Source: Mucilaginibacter kameinonensis (lineage in GTDB: Bacteria; Bacteroidota; Bacteroidia; Sphingobacteriales; Sphingobacteriaceae). Taken from it: DNA of 64,000 bases. The stretch covers positions 992,001 to 1,056,000 of the forward strand of contig NZ_RCWZ01000004.1 of NCBI RefSeq assembly GCF_003675385.1, given 5' to 3'. The notes under the pieces were generated by a model. The model searched no databases, had not been told where the DNA came from, and saw only the letters and a list, made by a program, of their open reading frames with translations. This document shows, piece after piece, positions 53,335 through 61,390 of the stretch (position 1 is its first letter; each line of letters opens with the position of its first letter). Both the position numbers and the translations under genes were made by a program.

Positions 53335-54519
53335 ATGAACAACAAACCAAAAACTACCTTTGCAACCCTATTGGGCCTGGCACTTTTCGTGGCCTTATTT
53401 TTTACTTATTGCACCAAAAAACAGGTTTCGCCGGCAGCGCAAGATGATGCAGCTGCTAAACCTGCGTTAAAAACTCAGGCTACCGGCTTTATCCATCCGG
53501 GGATCCTTAACACGCAGCAAACCCTTGATTACGTAGGCCAACAGGCTAACTCAAATGATGCTAACCGGTTGGCGGCTTACCAGTTTGTGCTTAACTATTG
53601 CAATAACCACAGCCCAAGTGGTGCCTATAAAGCCACCGTACAGGTAGCAGGCGGCGTTACCACTCCTGATGAAATTGCTTTTAAAGGCGATGCCTTGCTA
53701 AGCTATGCCCTGGCGCTGCGCTGGGCTAAAACCGGCACAGCAGCATATGCCACAACCGTAAAACAGATTCTTGATGGCTGGGCCAATAGCTTCCAAAACT
53801 TCAGCGTAACCGGCTCGCAGCCTAACCAGGCTTCGCTTGAGGCTTCATGGGCTGCTCCTACCTTTGCTGCAGCTGCCGAAATCATCAAATACTACATCCC
53901 GGCCAGCGGTGTTGGCGGCGGCTGGACCACCGCCGAAAACACGCAGTTTGTAAACTTTCTGAACAACATGAAAGATAATTACATCAACAACGTGCCTAAC
54001 TTCAACAACAACTGGAATGTATCTGCAGGTTATGCTAAAATGGCTATCGGCATATTTGAAGACAGCCAGACTGTATACCAAAACGGCGTTACTGCGGTAA
54101 AAACCGTATTGCCAAACGTAATTGCTTCTGACGGTTCAATGAATGGCGAGATCTGCGGTTCACATAACGATTATGTGCACTACCAGTACTCACTTACCGG
54201 TTTAAGCTATGCAGCCAATATTGCCGGGATCCAGGGCGATCTTTCTATTTATTCGGCCAGCAGCAGTCGTTTGTTAACCGGATTTAACTACCAGTATAAG
54301 CTGATGCACGGCACCGTATCGCCACCATGCTCACCTAATGGTAATGTTAACAATCCAATCTGGCCGGGTATAGAGGTAGCTAACCGTCATTATGGTACTA
54401 CCGAAACCAGTTATATTGCCAGCAATTACGTATGCGACAGCAATGGTTTGCCTAACGGCGATATCGGTTTCCTTTGCTGGACAAACTACACCCATAACAA
54501 CGTGCCAACTACTTTTTAA
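53335..54519 (+). CDS. Alginate-lyase-family (PF05426-like) lipoprotein
   Basis: I start at the ATG at 53335 (MNNKPKTTFATLLGLALFVALFFTYCTKK, lipobox Cys26), giving 394 residues. The catalytic (alpha/alpha) toroid fold is suggested by repeated helices and by conserved pieces: FNNNWNVSAGYAKMAIGIFEDSQTVYQ and DGSMNGEICGSHNDYVHYQYSLTGLSYAANIAG, where NNW and the His/Tyr pair are typical of alginate and related uronate lyases. It would cut acidic polysaccharides at the cell surface by beta-elimination. It is a single gene with no SusCD nearby, so the substrate is not confirmed. Confidence 0.82.
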   Translation: MNNKPKTTFATLLGLALFVALFFTYCTKKQVSPAAQDDAAAKPALKTQATGFIHPGILNTQQTLDYVGQQANSNDANRLAAYQFVLNYCNNHSPSGAYKATVQVAGGVTTPDEIAFKGDALLSYALALRWAKTGTAAYATTVKQILDGWANSFQNFSVTGSQPNQASLEASWAAPTFAAAAEIIKYYIPASGVGGGWTTAENTQFVNFLNNMKDNYINNVPNFNNNWNVSAGYAKMAIGIFEDSQTVYQNGVTAVKTVLPNVIASDGSMNGEICGSHNDYVHYQYSLTGLSYAANIAGIQGDLSIYSASSSRLLTGFNYQYKLMHGTVSPPCSPNGNVNNPIWPGIEVANRHYGTTETSYIASNYVCDSNGLPNGDIGFLCWTNYTHNNVPTTF

Positions 54520-54553
54520 CAAAGCACTATCCTAATTAATTATATTTTACAAG

Positions 54554-54599
54554 CCGCCCCGGTTAATGGCATCAGCCATAACCGGGCGGTTTTGTTTTT
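54554..54599 (+). terminator. Rho-independent terminator after the alginate-lyase-like gene
   Basis: CCGCCCCGGTTAATGGC pairs with GCCATAACCGGGCGG with small bulges, then TTTTGTTTTT follows. It lies 35-80 bases after the stop codon. Confidence 0.85.
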
Positions 54600-54748
54600 C
54601 GCCAATAGCTCCATTCTATTAAATGGTAAACTGCCATAATAACCAGATGCTGAGCAGTAAACAGACAAAAGGACGTAAAACGAACGACGATTGATAACCT
54701 TTTTAAAGAGGGAATGCAATTTGAGGCGGGCTTTTTGAAAGGATTATT

Positions 54749-55672
54749 ATGGATAGCTATTCAGCTACAATTATTAACGCTGTTGACAAGGTGAAGACAG
54801 CGGTTGTAAAAATTGAAATTTTCAGTAATGTAAACGGCAAGGAGCAGGCTGCCGGGACGGGATCGGGTTTTTTATTTTCTTCTGACGGGTATCTTTTTAC
54901 CAACAGCCATGTGATACATAGCGCCAAAAAGATTACCGTAAAAATGCATGACGGTACAACTCACCCGGCAGAACTTATTGGCGAAGACCAGGACACGGAT
55001 TTAGCCATTCTCAAGATTAATGGAGCCGAGTTTACCCCGGTAAAATTTGGCGATGCCGATCAATTGCAGATCGGCCAGCTGGTGATTGCTATCGGCAATC
55101 CATTAGGGTTTCAGCATACCGTAACGGCGGGTGTGGTTAGCGCTCTGGGGAGAACGCTGGAAGGTCAGGGTGGTAGGTTGATGGACGGCATGATCCAAAC
55201 GGATGCCGCGTTAAACCCCGGAAATTCCGGCGGACCATTAGTAAACGGAGATGGTGAGGTAGTAGGTGTAAATACAGCGGTGATCAGAGGCGCTCAGGGG
55301 ATTTGTTTTGCTATCAGCATTAACACGGCCAAGGATATCGCCAATCAGCTTATCAGGTTTGGCAAAGTTAAAAGGGCCTACCTGGGTGTGGTTATGCAGC
55401 AGATTGATCTTGTACCCAAACTCCGTGCAATTCATGAGGTGTCAAATAAACAGGCGCTGTTTGTTTCGGAAGTTGCTGCCGGAAGCCCTGCCGATAAAGC
55501 CGGCATCCTAAGCGGCGATATCATCTATTCATTCAACAGCCAACCCGTCGAAACGTCGGACAATCTGTTTAAAATGCTTACTGAAGATAAGATAGGACAA
55601 TTTCAATACATCGGCATCCTTCGGAACAGCTATAAAACCGAGTTCAGGATAACGCCGGTGCAAAAAAATTGA
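54749..55672 (+). CDS. HtrA/DegP-like S1C serine protease with one PDZ domain
   Basis: The protein has 307 residues. The catalytic triad is complete: His54 (FTNSHVIHS), Asp84 (DTDLAILKI) and Ser160 (ALNPGNSGGPLV). A PDZ domain covers about 205-300 (YLGVVMQQI, FVSEVAAGSPADKAGILSGDIIYSFNSQPVE). The striking feature is the lack of any signal peptide or membrane helix: the start MDSYSATIINAVDKVKTAVVKI goes straight into the protease fold. It may be cytoplasmic or the start may be further upstream. The family normally controls protein quality outside the cytoplasm. Confidence 0.93.
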   Translation: MDSYSATIINAVDKVKTAVVKIEIFSNVNGKEQAAGTGSGFLFSSDGYLFTNSHVIHSAKKITVKMHDGTTHPAELIGEDQDTDLAILKINGAEFTPVKFGDADQLQIGQLVIAIGNPLGFQHTVTAGVVSALGRTLEGQGGRLMDGMIQTDAALNPGNSGGPLVNGDGEVVGVNTAVIRGAQGICFAISINTAKDIANQLIRFGKVKRAYLGVVMQQIDLVPKLRAIHEVSNKQALFVSEVAAGSPADKAGILSGDIIYSFNSQPVETSDNLFKMLTEDKIGQFQYIGILRNSYKTEFRITPVQKN

Positions 55673-55682
55673 TGAAGGCTTA

Positions 55683-56081
55683 TCAAGGATATTGAATAAC
55701 CTCAGGGGCCATTGCCCATGATTTTACATCGGCAGTCAAAATCGGGAAGCGGGGACCGGTTCCCCCTAATTCGCCGCAGGCTTTGGTGAAAACTACCTGC
55801 TTAATTTTGTGATGCCTGATTACGTATGAACAAAGGATGCAGGGCTCAACGTTTGAATAGAGAACGGCCCCTTCGCAACTGCCGTGATCTTTAACAGCGT
55901 TTAAAACAGCTAATGTTTCGGAATGGCGGGTAATATCTTTTAGCTTACGGCTCTGCTCAAAAGCTTCGCCGATGATTACGCCGTCTTTAACAATAACGCA
56001 GCCTACAGGGCTTTCGCCTTCGGCAGCGGCTTGTTCTGCTAATTGAAGGCAGCGTTGCATGTATCGTTCATGATCATTCAT
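55683..56081 (-). CDS. CMP/dCMP-type nucleoside deaminase
   Basis: I start at the ATG at 56081 (MNDHERYMQRCLQLAEQAAAEGESPVGCVIV), giving 132 residues. The zinc site is complete: His53-Ser-Glu55 (RHSETLAVL) and PCILC with Cys81 and Cys84. This fits the tRNA adenosine/guanine/cytosine deaminase superfamily, closest in length to guanine deaminase or TadA-like proteins. The exact base is not decidable. It converges with the HtrA-like gene, with ten bases between their stops. Confidence 0.9.
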   Translation of the reverse strand: MNDHERYMQRCLQLAEQAAAEGESPVGCVIVKDGVIIGEAFEQSRKLKDITRHSETLAVLNAVKDHGSCEGAVLYSNVEPCILCSYVIRHHKIKQVVFTKACGELGGTGPRFPILTADVKSWAMAPEVIQYP

Positions 56082-56100
56082 AAGTATAAGATGTGTGGTC

Positions 56101-56148
56101 AAAAATAAAGCCTGCTATAGCAAATTTTTATGGCAGGCTTTATTTTTT
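56101..56148 (-). terminator. Terminator after the alpha/beta hydrolase gene
   Basis: AAAAATAAAGCCTGC pairs with GCAGGCTTTATTTTT around an 18-base loop. On the minus strand the T-run follows the stem, 14 bases after the hydrolase stop. The symmetric A/T flanks would allow it to work on both strands. Confidence 0.85.
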
Positions 56149-56161
56149 TCAGGATTAGTTT

Positions 56162-57034
56162 TTACTTGCCTGTCTTTTTATCCAGGAACTGCCTGATAGT
56201 AGCGGCTATTTCGTTACCGTGGCTTTCCAGGGCGAAGTGGCCTGCATCATATAAATGGTATTCCAGATTTTTAACATCTTTTTTGAAAGCCTCCGCACCT
56301 GCTACCGGGAATATATAATCGTTTTTGCCGTATACGATCAACATTTCGGGGTTTTGTGTGCGCAGGTATTCCTGCCATTTAGGATATAAATCAACATTAG
56401 TGCGGTAATCATAGAACAAGTCGAGTTGGATTTGGTCATTTTCGGGCCTTTCCAAATGGCGCAGGTCTATCTCCCAGTTATCAGGACTAATCAGGCTGGT
56501 ATCAGGCACGCCGTGGGTGTATTGCCATTTCAGGCCGTTAGCGTCATGAAAAGCCCTAAGTGTGGCTTCCGCTACTTTGTCATTATGGTCTTTCCAATAA
56601 GCTTTGATCGGGTCCCAGAATGTTTCCAGCCCTTCATCATAAGCACAACCATTTTGAACAATGAGGGTTTCCACACGTTCGGGATTAGCCGAGGCGATAC
56701 GCCAGCCAACCGGTGCACCGTAATCCATAAGGTATAAGCTGTATTTACTGATCTGGAGCTGGCTCAGCAGTTCGGTAACAATTGCGGCAAAGTTTTCAAA
56801 AGTATAAGCAAACTCTGCAATTGGGGGCTGCTCGCTTCTGCCATAACCGGGATAATCGGGCGCGATCAGGTGGTATTTGTCAGACAGATCATTGATCAGG
56901 TTCCGGTACATGTGCGATGAGCTTGGATAGCCGTGCAGCAATACCAATACAGGTGCGTCTTTTGGCCCGGCTTCGCGATAGAAAATGTTCACGCCATTGA
57001 TCTTAATGAAGTGATGTTGTGTTTGATTTTTCAT
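56162..57034 (-). CDS. Alpha/beta hydrolase (haloalkane dehalogenase/epoxide hydrolase-like)
   Basis: The protein has 290 residues with no signal peptide. The oxyanion-hole motif is LLHGYPSSSHMYRNLI. The nucleophile is Asp104 in YLMDYGAPVGW, as in haloalkane dehalogenases and epoxide hydrolases and unlike esterases, which have Ser. Further catalytic residues are Asp in VYGKNDYIFPV and His266 in DAGHFALESHG. An operator palindrome lies 41 bases upstream and the TetR gene precedes it, so the enzyme is probably induced by its own substrate. Confidence 0.92.
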   Translation of the reverse strand: MKNQTQHHFIKINGVNIFYREAGPKDAPVLVLLHGYPSSSHMYRNLINDLSDKYHLIAPDYPGYGRSEQPPIAEFAYTFENFAAIVTELLSQLQISKYSLYLMDYGAPVGWRIASANPERVETLIVQNGCAYDEGLETFWDPIKAYWKDHNDKVAEATLRAFHDANGLKWQYTHGVPDTSLISPDNWEIDLRHLERPENDQIQLDLFYDYRTNVDLYPKWQEYLRTQNPEMLIVYGKNDYIFPVAGAEAFKKDVKNLEYHLYDAGHFALESHGNEIAATIRQFLDKKTGK

Positions 57035-57074
57035 GATGTTTAGTTTTAGTATTCGTTTGATTTTTGATTTATTT

Positions 57075-57090
57075 TACCGAACGTTCGGTA
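57075..57090. promoter_or_regulatory. TetR operator TACCGAACGTTCGGTA in front of the hydrolase
   Basis: This is a perfect 16-base palindrome 41 bases upstream of the hydrolase start, in the gap after the TetR gene. It matches the site upstream of the TetR gene itself at 15 of 16 positions, which strongly suggests both are bound by that TetR. Confidence 0.85.
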
Positions 57091-57151
57091 ATTTTTATAG
57101 ATAAAAAAATATGTTCTATTCCTTACGCCTATCGGCGCTATGTTTATTTAA

Positions 57152-57712
57152 TTATGCTGTTAATAGTTCGGGGATTCTTTCAAGGCTGTTTTTAAAATAG
57201 CTTTTATCGCCTGTTGCCCCGGTAAGCACAAGCGAACCCTGAATAGTTTGGTTAATGAGCCTGGCATTTTGCTTAGCCTTATCCGGCAACAGGCCTAACT
57301 CAATGGCCACGTCTGTAAAACCGTCAGCAAGTAAGTTAAAGCAATTGGTCACGCTTTCTTTAAAGGCATTTGCATCTGTACCGATGGATAATGTACGAAG
57401 CAGGCAATTATTAGCGCCGCCGTTATATAGTTCATCAACGGAGGCAATCATCTTTTTTAGTCTTGCCGATGCCGGTACATTTTTATTCGCTGATTCTGCT
57501 ACAATATGTTGCAGAATCCAATGCTCAACAATTTCCAGGGCATGTTTAGCCATTTCCTTTTTACCATTAGGAAACCGGTGATACAAGCTGGCCTTTTTTA
57601 AACCGGTAGCCTTTGCCAGGGCTTCCATCGATGCGCCGTCGTACCCTAATTCGCTGAAGGTTTCAAACAACTTCAGGTCTACATTTTCGGGGTTAACTTT
57701 TTGAGTGCGCAT
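57152..57712 (-). CDS. TetR-family transcriptional repressor
   Basis: The protein has 186 residues. The N-terminal helix-turn-helix (about 8-58) reads LKLFETFSELGYDGASMEALAKATGLKKASLYHRFPNGKKEMAKHALEIVE. The C-terminal ligand-binding part matches the AcuR/YxaF-like group with a cysteine in NCLLRTLSIG. It is upstream of the alpha/beta hydrolase on the same strand, and each gene has its own copy of the TACCGAACGTTCGGTA operator. It therefore represses both itself and the hydrolase. Confidence 0.95.
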   Translation of the reverse strand: MRTQKVNPENVDLKLFETFSELGYDGASMEALAKATGLKKASLYHRFPNGKKEMAKHALEIVEHWILQHIVAESANKNVPASARLKKMIASVDELYNGGANNCLLRTLSIGTDANAFKESVTNCFNLLADGFTDVAIELGLLPDKAKQNARLINQTIQGSLVLTGATGDKSYFKNSLERIPELLTA

Positions 57713-57757
57713 GCTTTTAAATTTATCAGTATCGGTGTCTTGTTTCTAATTATGATT

Positions 57758-57779
57758 CAAATATACCGAACGTTTGGTA
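57758..57779 (-). promoter_or_regulatory. TetR autoregulatory operator overlapping a -7 element
   Basis: TACCGAACGTTTGGTA (57764-57779) is the second operator, with one mismatch. On the minus strand TATATTTG (57758-57765) fits the -7 consensus TAnnTTTG and overlaps the operator by two bases. Binding would block RNA polymerase at the TetR promoter. Confidence 0.75.
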
Positions 57780-57857
57780 AAATAAAAATAAATATTAAAA
57801 CATCTCTGATTTATGCCACAGATTCGATAAAAAGTACCATAAACCGTCGCTGTTTCA

Positions 57858-57889
57858 ATAAAAAACGCAGGGCATTACTGCCCGGCGTT
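57858..57889 (-). terminator. Terminator after the PQQ-type dehydrogenase gene
   Basis: AACGCAGGGCA pairs with TGCCCGGCGTT with one mismatch around a four-base loop. On the minus strand it runs into a T-rich tract, 25 bases after the dehydrogenase stop. Confidence 0.82.
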
Positions 57890-57914
57890 TTATCAATTGA
57901 TATTCTGAAGCAAG

Positions 57915-59117
57915 TTACTTACCTATCCTATACAAATTGCCGTTATCTGTTACGCCGTATAAAGCACCATCCTTACCGGTAACCAGCGAACGCCAGCGTT
58001 CGTTTTTATCTTTCAACAAACGCTCTTCGGCAACTACTTTGTTATTTTTAATGACCAGCCTGGCAATATGCGAACCACCAAGTGCACCTACAAACAGGTT
58101 GTTTTTCCACTCGGGGATCAGGTTGCCGGTATAAAATGTGATACCACATGGTGATATACTTGGGTCCCAATAGTAAATAGGTTGCGTTACACCTTCTTTT
58201 TGTTGTACACCATCTCCTACTTTTTGACCGCTATATTCAATGCCATAAGTAACCACAGGCCAACCATAGTTTTTACCGGCACGGATGATATTAATCTCAT
58301 CGCCTCCGCGCGGGCCAAATTCGGCTTCCCATAGTTCGCCTGTTACCGGGTTGGTGGTCATACCTTCTGGATTTCTTAAACCATAAGCATAAATCTCGGG
58401 CAGCACACCGCTTTTGCCGGCGAACGGTCCGCCTGGAACGGCTTTACCATCTCGGGTGATGTGAACAACCTTACCTACCGCGGCACCCAGGTCCTGCGCT
58501 TTCATGCGGATATCCTCTGCGCCGTGCTCACCGGTGCTTACAAACAGGTTTCCTTGTTTATCAAATACCACGCGCGATCCAAACTGCAAATGCCCGTTGT
58601 AGGCCGGTTTGGCATGATAGATCACCTGTACATTTTCCAGTTTGCTATCATCGGCAGATAATTTTCCTTTGGCCACGGCCAACTGAAAGCCGCCTTCCAC
58701 CTGCTCAGAATAAGTCCAGAATAGCGTCCTGTCTTTAGCAAACGATGAATCGAAATTCACATCCAGCAAACCACCCTGGCCACCAACGGCTATAGCCGGC
58801 AACCCTTCAATATTTTTATCAAAACTGCCATCGGCTTTCAGTATCCGCATGGTGCCACCCTTTTCGGTGATCAGGAAACGGCCGTCGGGCAAGCAACGTA
58901 AAGCCCATGGTGATTTAAGTTGATGATTGATTATAGTAACGTTTAGCTTGGTTTTGGTTTGGATACCGCCAATGCGGGTTTGCCCGGTAAAAGCAGGTTT
59001 GTATTCGCTGTTGGCCTTTTGTGTTTCAACAGGCGGCAACGACTGCGCGTTTACCCGGCCTATTAATGTGCCAAGCCCCATGGCGGCCAGCAAAATCGAT
59101 TTATTGGTTATAGACAT
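57915..59117 (-). CDS. PQQ-dependent sugar dehydrogenase (glucose/sorbosone dehydrogenase family)
   Basis: The protein has 400 residues with a signal peptide (about 1-24, LLAAMGLGTLIGRVNAQ). The six-bladed propeller of the soluble aldose dehydrogenase (YliI/Gdh) family is shown by LKSPWALRCLPDGRFLITEKGGTMRIL, GGQGGLLDVNFDSSFAKD, GHLQFGSRVVFDKQGNLFVSTGEHG, YGLRNPEGMTTNPVTGELWEAEFGPRGGDEINIIRAGKNYGWPVVTYG and SPCGITFYTG. It oxidises an aldose in the periplasm. PQQ would have to be taken up or made elsewhere; no pqq genes lie here. Confidence 0.93.
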   Translation of the reverse strand: MSITNKSILLAAMGLGTLIGRVNAQSLPPVETQKANSEYKPAFTGQTRIGGIQTKTKLNVTIINHQLKSPWALRCLPDGRFLITEKGGTMRILKADGSFDKNIEGLPAIAVGGQGGLLDVNFDSSFAKDRTLFWTYSEQVEGGFQLAVAKGKLSADDSKLENVQVIYHAKPAYNGHLQFGSRVVFDKQGNLFVSTGEHGAEDIRMKAQDLGAAVGKVVHITRDGKAVPGGPFAGKSGVLPEIYAYGLRNPEGMTTNPVTGELWEAEFGPRGGDEINIIRAGKNYGWPVVTYGIEYSGQKVGDGVQQKEGVTQPIYYWDPSISPCGITFYTGNLIPEWKNNLFVGALGGSHIARLVIKNNKVVAEERLLKDKNERWRSLVTGKDGALYGVTDNGNLYRIGK

Positions 59118-59216
59118 ATTGGTTGGTGATAGTTTTCAAGTTTAAACAGATTTCCGAAGGTAAAGTTCTGCTGAGTTATATACGCCAGGTAAGCGCTTTT
59201 TTACAATCTATTCAAA

Positions 59217-59894
59217 TTATAATTTGAATAAGCTTTTTATACCGGTAAAAGCAATCTGAAGCCCCACGCAGAATATCAAAAATGAGGTGATCCTGTTAAA
59301 TATTTTTTCGCCATTTGAACCCAGAAAAGCGACAAGCGTTTTGGTGTTCAGGTAAAATATGTAGATGAGCACACACATAAAAATGATAGAAAGCATGATA
59401 GCGCCGGTATTAATAAAATAGTCTTTCATGTCGGGCGAGGCGCTGTGCGCGCTAAGCGTAAACAATACAGAAATTGTACCGGCCCCTGTTGTGATGGGGA
59501 ATGTGATGGGGTAAAATAGCTTGTCTTCTATATTATGATACCCGGACGGCTTTGCACCATCAACCGGACTTTCCTGTGGATCGCTATCCTGTTTATCCGA
59601 CGATAAAAACTCCCAGCCCATTTTGCAGATCATAATCCCGCCTGCCAGCTGAATTACGGGGATAGAAATGCCAAACAATTCCAGGATCCAATGCCCCGCA
59701 AACAATGAAACCGTACAGATTGAAAAAGCATACACTGTAATTTTATTCACGGCCTTTCGCTTTTCGGCAGTATCAAGATGGGCAAAGTAAGGTAGGATTA
59801 TCAACGCCGAACCTATAGGGTTTACAACGGGAAACAACGCGATAATACCTATAAAAAGCAGGTGTATAAAGGAATGGAAAAACTCAGGCATCAT
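59217..59894 (-). CDS. MarC-family inner-membrane protein
   Basis: The protein has 225 residues and six membrane helices. The family motifs are IGIIALFPVVNPIGSALIILPYF near the N-terminus, the FGISIPVIQLAGGIMICKMGWEFL segment and PITFPITTGAGTISVLFTLSAHS in the middle. A soluble loop between helices 3 and 4 contains SSDKQDSDPQESPVDGAKPSG. The role of MarC proteins is not settled despite the old multiple-antibiotic-resistance name. It is a single gene. Confidence 0.92.
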   Translation of the reverse strand: MMPEFFHSFIHLLFIGIIALFPVVNPIGSALIILPYFAHLDTAEKRKAVNKITVYAFSICTVSLFAGHWILELFGISIPVIQLAGGIMICKMGWEFLSSDKQDSDPQESPVDGAKPSGYHNIEDKLFYPITFPITTGAGTISVLFTLSAHSASPDMKDYFINTGAIMLSIIFMCVLIYIFYLNTKTLVAFLGSNGEKIFNRITSFLIFCVGLQIAFTGIKSLFKL

Positions 59895-60140
59895 GAAAAA
59901 TCAATATGATAACGATATAAATATAACAAGAATAGCACATTACCCGCCTTATGCTTCATTATTGACAATACCGTGTTAAAAGACGCGAATTACCTGCTGA
60001 GAATAGCCGAAACAAACAAATATTTACTCGTTTAAGCTTAGCATTTAAAGCTCAATTTTTATTGTTAAAGTTTGATAATTAAATACTTACATTAGTATAC
60101 TTATAAAAATCCAATCTCATTAATACTTAAACCAACAGCC

Positions 60141-60545
60141 ATGAACAACACAAACAAAGACTTTATCACCCGCTGGTTTACCGAAGTATGGAATAACAGC
60201 AACCCGGCAGTTATGGACGAAATGCTGCACCCCGATGTTAAAGTACACGGAGTAGGCGAGACATTTACAGGGGCAAATATCTTCAAAGATTTTTATGACG
60301 ATTTCAGGAAAGTATATTCAAACCTTAAGTTTGATATTGAAAAAATGATATCCGAGGGCGATGAAATTGCCGCCTTGGTTAATGTATCCGGGATACATAC
60401 AGCAACGGGTAAACAGGTACATTTCAGCGGCGTTACAATCGCGAAAATTGAGGACGGCGTTCTCACTTCAGGTTGGAACTATTTTGATTTTTTAGGTTTA
60501 TCGAAACAGGTAGGCAATTTGGAGCCGGAGCAATTACGCAAATAG
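60141..60545 (+). CDS. Ester cyclase/SnoaL-like NTF2-fold protein
   Basis: The protein has 134 residues with no signal peptide. The sequence FITRWFTEVWNNSNPAVMDEMLHPDVKVHGVGETFTGANIFKDFYDDFRKVYSNLKFDIEKMISEGDEIAALVNVSGIHTATGKQVHFSGVTIAKIEDGVLTSGWNYFDFLGLSKQVG fits the SnoaL-like polyketide cyclase family, including the late W-N-Y-x-D residues. The ligand is unknown. It lies alone between a minus-strand MarC gene and a minus-strand SRPBCC gene. Confidence 0.88.
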   Translation: MNNTNKDFITRWFTEVWNNSNPAVMDEMLHPDVKVHGVGETFTGANIFKDFYDDFRKVYSNLKFDIEKMISEGDEIAALVNVSGIHTATGKQVHFSGVTIAKIEDGVLTSGWNYFDFLGLSKQVGNLEPEQLRK

Positions 60546-60597
60546 CATTGCGTTTTTGCAGCCCCGGCTACCAAAAGCATCAGACATTGTTGCCTGC

Positions 60598-61053
60598 CTA
60601 TACCGCTTTAGTCGCAGTGGCTGTAGCTATCCAATTTGGTAATTGCTGCTGAACATATTGTGTCCAGGCTGGTGCACAATCGTTATAACATTCAAATTCC
60701 GGAACCAGGCCCATATGCGTAAATACAATTTTTGTGGCATCGCCCTCGGCCGAAATGTCAAAAGATAGTTTTGTGCCGGTCCATTCCGTTTGGTTGGGTA
60801 CAAAGGTTAATTTACTATCTGTTACCAACCAGGTTATTTTTTTGGAGGGAACCAGTTCAACAAGTTTATGTTTAGTATAGTGCGCGCCATCTCCGGCAAA
60901 AAAAGAAAACTCATCGCCAAGTTTGTCTGATTCGCCTTCAAAGCTTTCGGCATACAGTCCTGACCACCAGCCGCGAACGTTTTTTATGGCATCAAAAACT
61001 TCTTCGGGTGTTTGATTTACCAATAAGGTTGTGCTAAAATCTGTTGTTGTCAT
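60598..61053 (-). CDS. SRPBCC/AHSA1-family protein
   Basis: The protein has 151 residues. The start TTTDFSTTLLVNQTPEEVFDAIKNVRGWWS, the middle GDEFSFFAGDGAHYTKHKLVELVPSKKITWLVTDSKLTFV and the end GTKLSFDISAEGDATKIVFTHMGLVPEFECYNDCAPAWTQYVQQQL are those of the START-like AHSA1 group. Such genes often pair with an ArsR-type repressor, but none is next to it here. A pair of GTAACT-type palindromes (61183-61226) lies 130 bases upstream and may be the operator. Confidence 0.9.
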   Translation of the reverse strand: MTTTDFSTTLLVNQTPEEVFDAIKNVRGWWSGLYAESFEGESDKLGDEFSFFAGDGAHYTKHKLVELVPSKKITWLVTDSKLTFVPNQTEWTGTKLSFDISAEGDATKIVFTHMGLVPEFECYNDCAPAWTQYVQQQLPNWIATATATKAV

Positions 61054-61182
61054 TTTTTTGATCTTTTAGTTGAATAATTGATTATTTATTGGCTTTCGAT
61101 CTCATATTCAGAGCCCGTCGACTCCCCTGTTGTTATTCCGGATATAAAACAGGTTGCGCATCAAATAACCTTTCAATAATAG

Positions 61183-61226
61183 GTAACTCATAAGTTACAT
61201 AAAGATATAGGTAACTTATGAGTTAC
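61183..61226. promoter_or_regulatory. Paired operator-like palindromes GTAACTCATAAGTTAC / GTAACTTATGAGTTAC
   Basis: The two 16-base sites (61183-61198 and 61211-61226) are exact reverse complements of each other and each is a near-perfect palindrome (GTAACT/AGTTAC arms). They lie 28 bases apart, start to start, in the gap between the SRPBCC gene (minus) and the acyltransferase gene (plus). Their regulator is not in the window. Confidence 0.7.
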
Positions 61227-61390
61227 GCAATTTTTTATTAATTTTTTTCTTCTCCCCCGAAACCAACCATAAAAACATGTCGATGAAAATATATCGTATA
61301 TCATCTCCAGACAGCCATTCCCTGTTCGAAGGAGATTTGCAGAACTGTTAAAAGAATGATACCTTGAAAGGAATATTTCAAACGCCGATT

